From contig NZ_JAMJWG010000009.1 in NCBI RefSeq assembly GCF_024435355.1, positions 248,001 to 312,000 of the forward strand: a DNA stretch of 64,000 nucleotides, written 5' to 3'. Made by a program: the position numbers and the translations under genes. Source of the stretch: Streptomyces odontomachi. GTDB lineage: Bacteria; Actinomycetota; Actinomycetes; Streptomycetales; Streptomycetaceae. Positions 33,576-41,793 of this stretch are shown here, piece by piece. Numbering within the stretch: position 1 is the first letter of the stretch; the number at the start of each line of letters is the position of its first letter. A model generated the notes under the pieces. It saw only the letters and a list, made by a program, of their open reading frames with translations. It ran no database searches and was not told the DNA's origin.

Positions 33576-33944
33576 TCAGCGGGTTGTGGGCTGGGGCAGC
33601 CCGAGGAGGTGGTAGGGGAAGGGCTCGTGCTCGATGCGCACCCCGAAGGAGCGGATCCAGTACCAGTGGAAAGGGAACGTCTCGGCGCCGAGCTGCATGA
33701 GGGCGACCGCCCGGTGGTGCCCGTCGCCGACGTACACGTCGTGGTGACGGTCGTCGATGCCGAGGGTGATCGGGATCGTGAGCCCGCCGTCCTGGATCTC
33801 AGCCTTGTACTGCTCGACGGTCTCGCGGTCCTGCTGCCGTCCGGCGAATCGGTGGTGGGCGTCGCGCCAACGCCGGTATTCGGTGGGCCGGATCTGCTGG
33901 TCGTTGAGGAGCGTCACCGGCATCTCGCCGCGGTATTTGCTCAT
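33576..33944 (-). CDS. ParB-like nuclease-domain protein
   Basis: A 122-aa protein with the core of a ParB/sulfiredoxin fold: ETVEQYKAEIQDGGLTIPIT, then VYVGDGHHRAVALMQLGAET. The DGHHR motif is the conserved ParB box. It has no HTH domain and no ParA partner nearby, so it is not a full partition protein. It may be a nuclease or CTPase-type accessory protein. ATGA overlap with the upstream gene. Confidence 0.8.
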   Translation of the reverse strand: MSKYRGEMPVTLLNDQQIRPTEYRRWRDAHHRFAGRQQDRETVEQYKAEIQDGGLTIPITLGIDDRHHDVYVGDGHHRAVALMQLGAETFPFHWYWIRSFGVRIEHEPFPYHLLGLPQPTTR

Positions 33945-34408
33945 GCCGCCACCGCGGTGCGGCTGAGCCGGTCGATGAAGCGGTTGCTGCGGGGCCTGCG
34001 CGGGTCGGCCAGGTCGTTTGCGGGGCAGTTGGTGAAGTCCGTGGCGATGAGCTGGCGGCCGAGGCGCTGCTCCAGGCAGCCGATGCAGAGGATTCCGGCG
34101 CCGACGGGCATGCCTGCGGCGGCCCAAACGGTGTCGTTGACCATGTAGTACTCGGTCCGGGCGGTCGCGGTCCGGCAGTCGCAGCAGGGCAGGTCCGGCC
34201 GCCACGTAGCCCCGTGGCGGAGGATGCGCAGGTGGATGCGCCCGCTGCACCTCCTTGTCGCTATCCAGCGGCTGGGGACCAGGTTCCCGGTGAACTCGAA
34301 CGGGCCGTCGAAGAGGAGTCCGCCGAGCCGTTTGGATGCCCCGTCGGGCCGCACGGCATGCCAGCCGTCGCCGCGGTACTCGACCCGGAGAGCGGGGACG
34401 TCGGTCAC
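33941..34408 (-). CDS. zinc-binding protein, unknown
   Basis: A 155-aa protein. A beta-rich N-terminal part with RVEYRGDGWHAVRPDG is followed by CCDCRTATARTEYYMVNDTV and GILCIGCLEQRLGRQL, two CxxC pairs that form a likely zinc ribbon, and a basic tail. This arrangement is frequent in Streptomyces phage and plasmid proteins. GTG at 34408 with GGGAGGGGC upstream and GTGA overlap. Confidence 0.72.
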   Translation of the reverse strand: MTDVPALRVEYRGDGWHAVRPDGASKRLGGLLFDGPFEFTGNLVPSRWIATRRCSGRIHLRILRHGATWRPDLPCCDCRTATARTEYYMVNDTVWAAAGMPVGAGILCIGCLEQRLGRQLIATDFTNCPANDLADPRRPRSNRFIDRLSRTAVAA

Positions 34409-34893
34409 AGCCCCTCCCGGGCGGCGAGCTGGGCGGCCTGGCCGAGGACGAGCGCGGCGTGCTGGGGTCCGCGGAGGCGCCGGTTCGCCTCGGGGATGCT
34501 GTGGCTGCCGCCGAGGGCCTGACGAAGAAGGCGCCGTGCTTCGCCTTCCTCGCGGTGGCTGCGGGCCTCGGCCTGGATGGCGGCGATGGGGCACATGCCG
34601 CCGCGGCCGTCGGTGACGGTGTCGCGGCTCCAGCCGCCCGGCTGCATGATCCGGCGTTGGGCCCGCTGGAGAAGGGTCGCGACGGGGGTGGTCGACTGGT
34701 CGGTCGGGGTGAGGCGGACGACGTTGGCGTAGTCGACGATCGTCTCCGCGTGGCGGCTGTTGACGTCGTGCTGGAGTCCGGCGGTCTGGAGCCGGACGGT
34801 CATGTCGGCGTCCCGGGCCGCGAGTCGGGCGGCCAGGTCCGGCGCTGGGGTGGCCCGCCGTCGTCTTGCGGCAGGCAGGGTGGTCGTGGTCAC
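34405..34893 (-). CDS. hypothetical protein (DUF6197-like)
   Basis: A 162-aa protein. The middle part, LLQRAQRRIMQPGGWSRDTV then TDGRGGMCPIAAIQAEA, resembles the DUF6197 pattern in which GGW...G..C is followed by helices. The GTG at 34893 follows AGAGGAC. Function unknown. Confidence 0.62.
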   Translation of the reverse strand: MTTTTLPAARRRRATPAPDLAARLAARDADMTVRLQTAGLQHDVNSRHAETIVDYANVVRLTPTDQSTTPVATLLQRAQRRIMQPGGWSRDTVTDGRGGMCPIAAIQAEARSHREEGEARRLLRQALGGSHSIPEANRRLRGPQHAALVLGQAAQLAAREGL

Positions 34894-34933
34894 GTAGGGG
34901 TCCTCTCGTGCGTCTTCGGGCGTGCAGGGAGGG

Positions 34934-34975
34934 CCGGGGCGCCCCTGGAGCTGCCAGGCGGAGGGGGCGCCCCGG
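34934..34975 (-). terminator. hairpin between small genes
   Basis: Stem ccggggcgcccct / agggggcgccccgg with one bulged base, between the gene ending at 34980 and the gene starting at 34893. It may attenuate transcription inside the operon. Confidence 0.55.
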
Positions 34976-34979
34976 TTGG

Positions 34980-35171
34980 TCAGGCGATGCCGAGGACGTC
35001 CGGCATGTCCCACTGCCCCATCGCCCGGCCGAGGTCGACGAGCTCGCTGTTGTCGGCGGTGCGGGTCTCGTAGCGGGCGATGACCTCGCGCTGGATGCGC
35101 TCGCACATCTCGTCGTCGCCGCGCTCGCGGGCGGCGATGTAGTCGCGGACGGACTGGTGCTTGGTCTCCAT
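34980..35171 (-). CDS. small acidic protein, unknown
   Basis: A 63-aa helical protein (METKHQSVRDYIAARERGDD, CERIQREVIARYETRTADN). ATG at 35171 with AAGG upstream. No known domain. Confidence 0.6.
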   Translation of the reverse strand: METKHQSVRDYIAARERGDDEMCERIQREVIARYETRTADNSELVDLGRAMGQWDMPDVLGIA

Positions 35172-35188
35172 GACCTTCTCTTTCTTGA

Positions 35189-35416
35189 TCAGTGGGTGAC
35201 GGGTGTGAGCGTCCAGGCGGTGACGGGATCGCCCTGGACGATCTGGCCCTTGATGGTTCGGATCTCGTATTCGTCCTGGAGCAGGTCCCACTTCGTGAGG
35301 CCCTGCGGCCAGAGGCGGCGGCGACGGAACGTCTCCTCGGCGTCGGCGTCGAGGTGGCGCACGGTCAGCTCGGTGTCGTACAGCGGGTCCTCAGTCCCAC
35401 TGAAGGCGGCAGCCAT
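35189..35416 (-). CDS. hypothetical protein
   Basis: A 75-aa beta-rich protein (TELTVRHLDADAEETFRRRR, KGQIVQGDPVTAWTLTPVTH). Its ATG overlaps the stop of the preceding gene by one base. Function unknown. Confidence 0.62.
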   Translation of the reverse strand: MAAAFSGTEDPLYDTELTVRHLDADAEETFRRRRLWPQGLTKWDLLQDEYEIRTIKGQIVQGDPVTAWTLTPVTH

Positions 35417-35832
35417 CAGTGGAAGCGGCTGAAGCCGCGGCGTCGCCGGTCGCGGCCGGCGTCCCTGGACCACTTCTCCAGGCCGCGGATCCCCGCCTCG
35501 TCGAGGTCGTGGATCTCGTGCGAATCGACGGGTCCGGCGACCTGGGGGCCAGGGGTAGCCATGTGACGGACGCCCGCCGGTGCTTCCTCGTAGACGGGCC
35601 CGAAGCCGGCGCAGAGGGACTCGGCCGACATGTGCCCGGTCATCGGGTTGCCGGTGATCGGGCTGGACCAGTCGAAGGTATGGCTGGTGTAGAGCCGGGC
35701 GTCCTCGTAGGGGGCCAGGCGCCGGTCGGGGTGCTCGATCGTGTACACGGTGAGCGGACGGCCTCCGCGGGTCTGCTGCTTAACCCACTTCTGGAACTTC
35801 CTGCTGTCCTTCGGCTGCCAGGTCTGGCTCAT
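35416..35832 (-). CDS. hypothetical protein
   Basis: A 138-aa protein (MSQTWQPKDSRKFQKWVKQQ) with a basic C-terminus rich in Arg (SRDAGRDRRRRGFSRFH). The ATG at 35832 with AAAGGAC upstream is preferred to a longer frame. No domain recognised. Confidence 0.6.
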   Translation of the reverse strand: MSQTWQPKDSRKFQKWVKQQTRGGRPLTVYTIEHPDRRLAPYEDARLYTSHTFDWSSPITGNPMTGHMSAESLCAGFGPVYEEAPAGVRHMATPGPQVAGPVDSHEIHDLDEAGIRGLEKWSRDAGRDRRRRGFSRFH

Positions 35833-35851
35833 GGTGATCGTCCTTTCGGTG

Positions 35852-36091
35852 TCAGGTGGTGGGGTGGCGGCGGCAGACGTTCGCGTGATCAGAGGCAGCG
35901 CGCTCGGTGGCGTCGTAGTCGACGAGGTCGGCCTGGGCCCTGTTGGACCAGCGGGTGATGTTGTTCCGGGCCTGGCAGCCGGTGCACTCGTACCAGGCGC
36001 CACGTCCGGCCAGTGCGGACAGCAAGCCGCCCGTGTGGAGGGTGACAGTGCCGCCTCCGGGGGTCGTGTAGCGGGCGGTGATCTTCGCCAT
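35852..36091 (-). CDS. small zinc-finger-like protein
   Basis: A 79-aa protein with a beta-rich start (MAKITARYTTPGGGTVTLHT), then ECTGCQARNN and a C-terminal HANVCRRH, giving a possible C2HC zinc site. AGAGGAG precedes the ATG. It follows the translocase gene after a 200-nt noncoding spacer that holds the repeat array. Confidence 0.68.
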   Translation of the reverse strand: MAKITARYTTPGGGTVTLHTGGLLSALAGRGAWYECTGCQARNNITRWSNRAQADLVDYDATERAASDHANVCRRHPTT

Positions 36092-36151
36092 GAGGGATCT
36101 CCTCTGAACCTGTTTTGTGACGGTTTGTTCGGATGGACATGTAGCGGTTTG

Positions 36152-36270
36152 CCCCGGACTGCACCCCGGACAGGTGGACGGGAGGGGTGGACGCGACCCG
36201 GGTCGCGTCCGGGTGTCGTCCGGGCGACAGTCCGGGGTAAAAGGGACTCTGTCCGGGTGGCTGTCCGGGG
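36152..36270. repeat. phased 8-mer array (clt/TRS-like) beside translocase gene
   Basis: Five direct copies of gtccggg(g/t/c) start at 36207, 36218, 36230, 36251 and 36263; two inverted copies (ccccggac) start at 36152 and 36164. Spacings are 11, 12, 21, 12 and 12 nt, so copies are roughly helically phased. On the other strand the copies read (a/c)cccggac. ACCCGGA overlaps seven bases of the GACCCGGA repeat reported for TraB of plasmid pSVH1. The array lies just past the 3' end of the FtsK/TraB-type gene. The clt role is inference. Confidence 0.6.
36189..36210. promoter_or_regulatory. 22-bp perfect palindrome
   Basis: ggacgcgaccc followed by its exact reverse complement, with no spacer, inside the repeat array between the translocase gene and the next gene. 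It could be a protein-binding site, a cruciform element of a transfer or replication locus, or a terminator for the translocase gene 84 nt upstream. Confidence 0.55.
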
Positions 36271-36293
36271 CAAAGGGTGCAAAACGCAGATGG

Positions 36294-38558
36294 TTAGTTG
36301 CCTTCGAGGAGGCTGAGCGCGTCGGCAATGTCCGTGCGGCGGTAGCCGTTCACGCGGTTCGTCTGACCCGGGATCGTGACCTTGACAGTGCCACCGGCGC
36401 CTGCCGCACGCAGCTGCTCGCCCAGCTCCTCGCCAGTGATTGCGCCGATGATCCGCGCCATCTCATCGAGCTGCGCCACATCGCGGCCAAGCCGATCCAT
36501 GGCGACCAACGCCTGCCGACAGCAGCCGATCTGAAACTGCTGCTCCTTCGTGTGGTGCAGTACGTTCCGTCCCGGCACCCCGTCCCGCTTCGGGCCGCCG
36601 GCGGCCGACGACAGGCCGGTGGCGTTGAGGAGGTGCTTCTCGATCGGGTCCTCCCACTGCCAGGCGAGACGTCCCGCCCGCTCGCGGATCTTGGCGGCCT
36701 TCTCCAGCAGCATGGTGATCTCACCCCGCTCGTCCTCGTCGAGGTCGAAGGAGCGGGCCAAGTCAGTGACGCCAGCGAACGGGTTGACCAACCAGCCGAA
36801 GCCGGGCCGCGGCGGGTCGAACTTGGATGCGTCCCGGCCGGCGCCGGACTGCCCGGCACCGAGGATGGCGTTGGACTGGGTGGCGTTCTCGACACGCATG
36901 GCCCACCGGGCTCCGCAGTTCATCGCGAGCGCCTGCGGGATGACGTCGACCTCCGGGTACTGCGTGATCAGCACCAGCAGGATTCCCGCGCCAGCCGCGA
37001 CCGCGGACAGCTCGATCAGCGCTTCGAGGATGTCGTCCCGCAGCGGTTTCCCGGGGCGGGTGTAGGTCGCCAACTCGTCGATGACGAGCACCTCCACCCC
37101 GCCGATCTGCTCGATCGCGACCGGCACGAGCTTGCTCTTGCCGAGCTTCCCAAGATCGCGCTCCCGGCGGTCCTTGTCGGCCAGAAGCGACTTCAGCAAG
37201 GCAAGGAGCCGCTCGGGACTGGGCTTGAAGTACGTGCTGGCCACGCCCGCCTTGGCGTAGGGGTCCCACTCGCCGTTGTTCTTGCCGGCCACGATGCGAA
37301 GGTTGATCCGCGGGTCGAACGCGGCGCCGACCACCAGATTGGAAGCTCCGACCCCCTTCCCGGAGCGGGTCATGCCAGCGATCACGTAGGACTGGTTGTT
37401 GATGGCCAAGCGAATGGCGACGCCGCGCTTGTTCCACGCAACCGGGACGCCATCCTTCCAAGCGTCGAGCTGGGCGGGCGTCTTGATGAGCGGGGACGGT
37501 CGGGTGTCCTCGAACGGGTCGCGGTCGGTGAGCCACAGAGACGTGCGGACCTCGGTTCCTGCCTTCTCAATGTCGACCATGGACACGTCGCGGCCGAGCG
37601 CGCCGGCGAGCTTGGGCAGTTTCTTCTTCAGCTCGGCGACGGTAGTGCGGGGAGGCAGGTCGAACACGACGGTGGTGTTGCCGTCCCCGTCCCGCTGGGG
37701 GACGGCGAGGATCTGGATCTGCTCGTGCGGCTTGACCTCGCCGATGTTTCGCAGCGCCTGGTCGAGTTCCTCAGCTGTGAGCGCTGGCGGGGGCGGCGCG
37801 TCGAACGCCCTCTGCACCGGCACCTGCGGCTCCGGAGCGGAGGTCTCGCTCGTCGCGGTCGTCTTCGCCATGTTCACCGGAGCGGCCAGGGGCTGCCCCG
37901 GCAGCGCGGGAGCAGGTGTGGGGACAGGCTGGCCGGGCGCGAAAGGGCGGGAGATCAGATACCAGCCGTAGCCGGCGGCCACCCCAAGGCCTCCGAGGAT
38001 GGTGACGTTGCCGTGAAGGGCCATCGTCAGGGCGTGGCTGCCGGCGACGAACGTTCCGAGGCTTCCAGCGGCGGCGATGCCGGCTCGGGTGGCGCGTTTC
38101 ATGTTTCGGGCCTTGACCAGGTCCCGGTTAGTGATGGGCCGCTCGGCCTGTGCGCGCAGGTGCCCGAGCTCCGTTTCCTTCGCCGCGATCTGCCCGGCCA
38201 GACCTGCGAGGTGGCCGGTGTCGACCGGACCTTCGCCTTCGGCGGCGTGCTTCGCCTGAGCCTTGGCGGTGGAGAAGCGGGCGTGGAGGCGTGCGATCTC
38301 GCGCTCCAGCTCGGTCTCGCGCGTGGCCTGCTGCCGGGCCCGGGTCTTGGTGACCTCGTCAAGGATGTCGCCCTCGTGGAGGTCTTTGGTGTCGAACCAT
38401 TCACGGGCCCGGGCGCCGGCATTCTCGCGCTGCTGGGCGAAGGCGGCCCGCGCCTTGCCGAGCCGCTCACTGCCGGCGTCCGTGCTCTTCGTCGTGCCCT
38501 TGTCGGCCGCGTCTTCGGTGTTGTCGCAGGCGTCAGGCTTGTGCAGGTCGGTGGCCAC
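36294..38558 (-). CDS. FtsK/SpoIIIE-type DNA translocase (TraB-like)
   Basis: A 754-aa motor protein. Residues 1-155 are charged helices; two hydrophobic stretches (about 159-182 and 186-203) form a membrane anchor; the motor follows with Walker A IAGMTRSGKG (393-402) and Walker B VLVIDELATY (490-499), then ILLVLITQYPEVDVIPQALA. The C-terminus, RRTDIADALSLLEGN, looks like a winged helix that would read DNA repeats. Streptomyces plasmid TraB proteins have this plan and move double-stranded DNA between mycelial cells. Spd-like genes lie directly upstream and a repeat array directly downstream. Confidence 0.85.
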   Translation of the reverse strand: MATDLHKPDACDNTEDAADKGTTKSTDAGSERLGKARAAFAQQRENAGARAREWFDTKDLHEGDILDEVTKTRARQQATRETELEREIARLHARFSTAKAQAKHAAEGEGPVDTGHLAGLAGQIAAKETELGHLRAQAERPITNRDLVKARNMKRATRAGIAAAGSLGTFVAGSHALTMALHGNVTILGGLGVAAGYGWYLISRPFAPGQPVPTPAPALPGQPLAAPVNMAKTTATSETSAPEPQVPVQRAFDAPPPPALTAEELDQALRNIGEVKPHEQIQILAVPQRDGDGNTTVVFDLPPRTTVAELKKKLPKLAGALGRDVSMVDIEKAGTEVRTSLWLTDRDPFEDTRPSPLIKTPAQLDAWKDGVPVAWNKRGVAIRLAINNQSYVIAGMTRSGKGVGASNLVVGAAFDPRINLRIVAGKNNGEWDPYAKAGVASTYFKPSPERLLALLKSLLADKDRRERDLGKLGKSKLVPVAIEQIGGVEVLVIDELATYTRPGKPLRDDILEALIELSAVAAGAGILLVLITQYPEVDVIPQALAMNCGARWAMRVENATQSNAILGAGQSGAGRDASKFDPPRPGFGWLVNPFAGVTDLARSFDLDEDERGEITMLLEKAAKIRERAGRLAWQWEDPIEKHLLNATGLSSAAGGPKRDGVPGRNVLHHTKEQQFQIGCCRQALVAMDRLGRDVAQLDEMARIIGAITGEELGEQLRAAGAGGTVKVTIPGQTNRVNGYRRTDIADALSLLEGN

Positions 38559-38594
38559 TGGCCGGGTCCTTCCTTCCGTAATTGGGGTGGAGGC

Positions 38595-39173
38595 TTAGAG
38601 GCCGGTCCAGATGTTGCCGAGGCTGCTGCCGAGAGAGCCCCCCAGATTGGTGATCATGGGGCCGAAGACGGTGGGAGCCAGGTAGACGCCGAGTGCGATG
38701 AGGACGACCGCGTTGAGGGCGCGCACGGTGCCCTTCCTGATCCACGCGACGGCGATGACGGCCAGCCCGATGCCGATGGCGACGGTGATGCTGATCGCGC
38801 CAGCGCCGGCCTGGTTCTGGTACTGCTGCGGGTTGGTGCCCATCTGCTGGCCGGCGCCGCTGTAGTCGGGGACGGCGCCCGGACCGAGGTTCAGGTTGTC
38901 GTTGCCGCCGGCGGCGAGATTCTCAACGGTGGTGCGCTGGCTGGCGTCGGCCCGATAGCTGGCGTTCTCCATGCCGCGGATGTGCATCGTGCGTCCGTCG
39001 GGCAGGGTGACGGTCGCGCCGGCCGCACGGTCGACGGCGGCCTGGACCTCGGCGGCTTGCGCGGGCTCCGCGGAGATGGTGCCGAGCGTGGCGGCGCCAC
39101 CGAGGAGAGCGATGGCGGCACTGCCGGAGAGGGCGATCCGCTGGATGATACGGCGAGTGCTGGACGTGTTCAT
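38595..39173 (-). CDS. secreted/membrane protein, Spd-like
   Basis: A 192-aa protein with an N-terminal signal-like helix (IALSGSAAIALLGGAATLG, AxA site before EVQAA), an extracellular middle part with TVTLPDGRTMHIRG, and two C-terminal spans (ISITVAIGIGLAVIAVAW and LNAVVLIALGVYLAPTVF). Small membrane proteins next to traB in Streptomyces plasmids act as spread (Spd) proteins. The call is by topology and position. Confidence 0.62.
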   Translation of the reverse strand: MNTSSTRRIIQRIALSGSAAIALLGGAATLGTISAEPAQAAEVQAAVDRAAGATVTLPDGRTMHIRGMENASYRADASQRTTVENLAAGGNDNLNLGPGAVPDYSGAGQQMGTNPQQYQNQAGAGAISITVAIGIGLAVIAVAWIRKGTVRALNAVVLIALGVYLAPTVFGPMITNLGGSLGSSLGNIWTGL

Positions 39174-39206
39174 GAGGGTCCTCCAGGAGGGGGCAGGTGG
39201 GGTGGG

Positions 39207-40514
39207 TCAGACTTCGTTCGTGGCGGGGGAAGCGGCCTGCTCCAAGGCGGCCTGCTTCTTCGCAGCGGCGCTGTATGGCGGGGTGTCGCCGGGGGTGCGG
39301 CGGGGCGGCGTCCCCCCGTTGAAGCGGCGCTTGTCGACCGCGTTCGGGTCCCTCTTCGGGCGGGGGGCCTTTTGGGATTCGACCAGCGAGAAGTCACCGA
39401 TTATCGGAACGTCTGTGGCGACCTTCATGCGGGCCTGTGCGGCGCGACTCGTGGACTCCAGCGCGGGGTCGACGCCGACCACCTTGGAGCCGGTGACTCG
39501 GTACCAGGCTTCCGCCCAGATCTGCTCGGTGACGTACTGCGAGCCGCGCGCGGAACGGAGTGAATCGGCGACCGCCCACACCTCCGGGTGGTCCTGCTTC
39601 CGGTCCGCATCCTTGCGTGCCTGCTCCTCCGCGGCCCGGAGTCGTGCCGTGTCCTCGTCGGCCTTCTTCTTCGCTGCGGCAGCTGCCTTGTCGGCCGCAT
39701 CCTTCGCCTGCTGGGCCTCCTCGGCTTTCCGCTTCTTCTCCTCCGCCCGCCGCTCTCTGAAGGAGGGGACACCGTCGGCCTTCTGGGCGATGCCGTGCTC
39801 GTAGGCCATGAGAACGATCGGACCGCCGAGGGAGGCGATGGTGCCGATCAGGCCGGCGTTGAAGCCGATCCGCTCGTCGGACAGGCCTCCGTACATGTTG
39901 ATGCCGGCGGCGATGAGGGCGCCGAACATGATGCCGATCCGGTAGGGCAGGACGTCTCGCCGGTGGGCCACAGCCCAGGCGGCGCCAGCCGCGAGGACCA
40001 GGGCGAGGCCTTCGAGGAGCGCCGGCGCTGCAATGAGGAACGGACGTGCCTTGTCCCAAAAGTGCAGGAACTGCACCGGGGCGGCGATGATCAGGCCGAC
40101 GATGTAAATGCCTCGGGCGCCCCACTTCCAGAGGTTCTCGCTGCGCTGCTGCTCGGCGGCGGCTGCGGCTTCCTGCTCGGCCTCCTCGGCTTCCGCCTTC
40201 TCGGCTTTCCGTGCGGCGGCGTTCTCCTCGGCGGTCTTCCGGTTCTGCTCGGCCACGTACCGGTCGTGGGAGACGCGGTCCTTCTCCAGTTTCATGCGGG
40301 CGCGCACGTTGGCGATGCGCAGCCGCTCAGCCTCCTCGGTGGCCGTGATCTTCGCGGCGTCTGCCTTGCCCTGCGCCTCGAGCTCCAGCGCACGAGCCTC
40401 GGCGGCGGCGCGCTCGCGGATCGCCTCCGCCTCGGCCAGCGCCACCGGGTCGAACCGGGGCTCGGGCGAGGTCATCGGCGTTCCGTTGACCTTCTCGACG
40501 GAGGTGGTGGTCAC
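39207..40514 (-). CDS. coiled-coil membrane protein, SpdB/DUF2637-like
   Basis: A 435-aa protein: a long Ala/Glu coiled coil (about 20-135), four hydrophobic stretches (WGARGIYIVGLIIAAPVQFL, PALLEGLALVLAAGAAWAVA, GIMFGALIAAGINMYGG, LIGTIASLGGPIVLMAYEHG), a second coiled coil, and a basic Pro-rich C-terminus. The four-span core matches the DUF2637/SpdB group of Streptomyces plasmids and AICEs, which helps plasmid spread through mycelium. GTG start. First of the three-gene transfer module. Confidence 0.75.
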   Translation of the reverse strand: MTTTSVEKVNGTPMTSPEPRFDPVALAEAEAIRERAAAEARALELEAQGKADAAKITATEEAERLRIANVRARMKLEKDRVSHDRYVAEQNRKTAEENAAARKAEKAEAEEAEQEAAAAAEQQRSENLWKWGARGIYIVGLIIAAPVQFLHFWDKARPFLIAAPALLEGLALVLAAGAAWAVAHRRDVLPYRIGIMFGALIAAGINMYGGLSDERIGFNAGLIGTIASLGGPIVLMAYEHGIAQKADGVPSFRERRAEEKKRKAEEAQQAKDAADKAAAAAKKKADEDTARLRAAEEQARKDADRKQDHPEVWAVADSLRSARGSQYVTEQIWAEAWYRVTGSKVVGVDPALESTSRAAQARMKVATDVPIIGDFSLVESQKAPRPKRDPNAVDKRRFNGGTPPRRTPGDTPPYSAAAKKQAALEQAASPATNEV

Positions 40515-40610
40515 GGACTATCTCCTTCCTGGCGTGGGTGGTGGTGGGTGGGGGTGGTGCTGGCCGGATCTCCAGGGCGCACGTGCGGGACGCGCGCCGA
40601 GGGCTACCGG

Positions 40611-40811
40611 TCAGGCCTTCCGCAGCTGCTCGGCGTAGTAGCCGGGGTAGCCAAGGACGATCTCCTTGACCCGGCCGAAGATGCCCTTCACGGGCATCAG
40701 CCCGCCGGACAGGGCGCCGTCATCGACGACCGTGCCGGTGCGACCCTCCGTCCCGGGGAAGTCGCCGCCGTCGACCACGACGACTCGGTCTCCTGCCTTG
40801 AACTGGCCCAT
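40611..40811 (-). CDS. small SH3/KOW-like protein
   Basis: A 66-aa protein with a beta-barrel pattern: FKAGDRVVVVDGGDFPGTEG, RTGTVVDDG and a LPG-type turn, like KOW or SH3 small proteins. AGGAGG precedes the ATG at 40811. Function unknown. Confidence 0.65.
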   Translation of the reverse strand: MGQFKAGDRVVVVDGGDFPGTEGRTGTVVDDGALSGGLMPVKGIFGRVKEIVLGYPGYYAEQLRKA

Positions 40812-40848
40812 CAGGGCCTCCTCTCGATCTCTGCTGGTGGTGTGCTGG

Positions 40849-41028
40849 TCAGTTGCATGCGGGGCAGTCGGGGTTGTCGCAGGTCTCGATCCGGCCGATC
40901 CCCAGCGCCCCGGACACCCGGTTCGCGATCCGACCGCCACGCTCGCCAGCGACCGTCCTGCCGGCCTGCTGCATGCGCCGGCACACGTACTCCCGGCGCG
41001 ACATGTCCTCGGGCCTCTGACGGGCCAT
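40849..41028 (-). CDS. short protein with C-terminal Cys cluster
   Basis: A 59-aa protein beginning MARQRPEDMSRREYVCRRMQ and ending ETCDNPDCPACN, a compact Cys cluster. AAAGGAA lies upstream of the ATG. The length is too short for motif-based assignment, but the ribosome site and operon position support a real gene. Confidence 0.6.
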   Translation of the reverse strand: MARQRPEDMSRREYVCRRMQQAGRTVAGERGGRIANRVSGALGIGRIETCDNPDCPACN

Positions 41029-41103
41029 GTGGTGTTCCTTTCTGGTTCGGGTCTGTCCCGGCTCCCCTTGGCGTCCGGCCGGGCCGGACGCCGCGGGCAG
41101 CCG

Positions 41104-41280
41104 TCAGGCCGCGGCGGGGGTGTCGAGTCCGCGCAGCTCGTCCATGAGCCGCGGCCCGTCGGTGTGGGCGGCGTCGTACTCGACCGCGCCGAGCAGCACG
41201 TCGGTGACGCGCTGGGCATCGCCGCTGCTGCGGGCCGCCCGGTATTCGTTCAGGAAGGCGATACGGGTCTGTTCGCGCAT
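41104..41280 (-). CDS. short helical protein, unknown
   Basis: A 58-aa protein (MREQTRIAFLNEYRAARSSG ... MDELRGLDTPAAA). The helical, acidic composition and the GAGAGGGGACCCCGTC leader fit a small phage gene. No family recognised. Confidence 0.55.
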   Translation of the reverse strand: MREQTRIAFLNEYRAARSSGDAQRVTDVLLGAVEYDAAHTDGPRLMDELRGLDTPAAA

Positions 41281-41374
41281 GACGGGGTCCCCTCTCAGGG
41301 GTGAAGTGGGCGTGGGGTGCCGCGGCCACGGCGTGGCGGGGGATGGTGGTGCCGCGACCGCGGCGGAACGGGGG

Positions 41375-41542
41375 TTAGTGGTGGAGCTGCTTGTCGAGGC
41401 GGGCCCGCACGTCGGGGGCGTCCTCGTAGTCGAGGCGGCAGGCCTTGACGGTGGCCGGCTCAGCCATGACCGCCGACTGCCGCGGCTTCAGGTCCGGCTC
41501 CACGGGAGCGGGCTTCGACCACTGGAAGATGTCCACGGTCAC
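41375..41542 (-). CDS. short protein, unknown
   Basis: A 55-aa protein (VTVDIFQWSKPAPVEPDLKP ... RARLDKQLHH). GTG start overlaps the stop of the previous gene by four bases, supporting translation. Function unknown. Confidence 0.55.
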   Translation of the reverse strand: MTVDIFQWSKPAPVEPDLKPRQSAVMAEPATVKACRLDYEDAPDVRARLDKQLHH

Positions 41543-41793
41543 CACCCCTCCGGCAGTCGCGGCTGGCGGGTCTTCGCGGCTGCCGACTCGAACGCGTGCC
41601 GAGCGGTCCGCCGGTACTCGCCGTTGAAGTCGGTCGAGCGCATCGGCGCGACCTCCATCAGGTAGCGCACCGCCCGCTCACCACGGCGCTGCTCCTGCCG
41701 CGCGAATCCCATACGGGTACGGGATCGGACCCAGCCGAGAGCCACGTCCATGAACGGGTCACTGTCACCCTGGTACGGGGTCGGGGTGGCCAT
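41539..41793 (-). CDS. hypothetical protein
   Basis: An 84-aa protein (MATPTPYQGDSDPFMDVALG, then Arg-rich helices). Its ATG overlaps the upstream stop by one base and its stop overlaps the next GTG by four. No domain recognised. Confidence 0.58.
   Translation of the reverse strand: MATPTPYQGDSDPFMDVALGWVRSRTRMGFARQEQRRGERAVRYLMEVAPMRSTDFNGEYRRTARHAFESAAAKTRQPRLPEGW

Noticed and set aside
36117..39563. 1148-aa rightward open frame
   Set aside because: It is the complement of the translocase and Spd-like genes; its Gly/Val/Asp-rich composition has no domain, and the opposite strand has clear Walker motifs.
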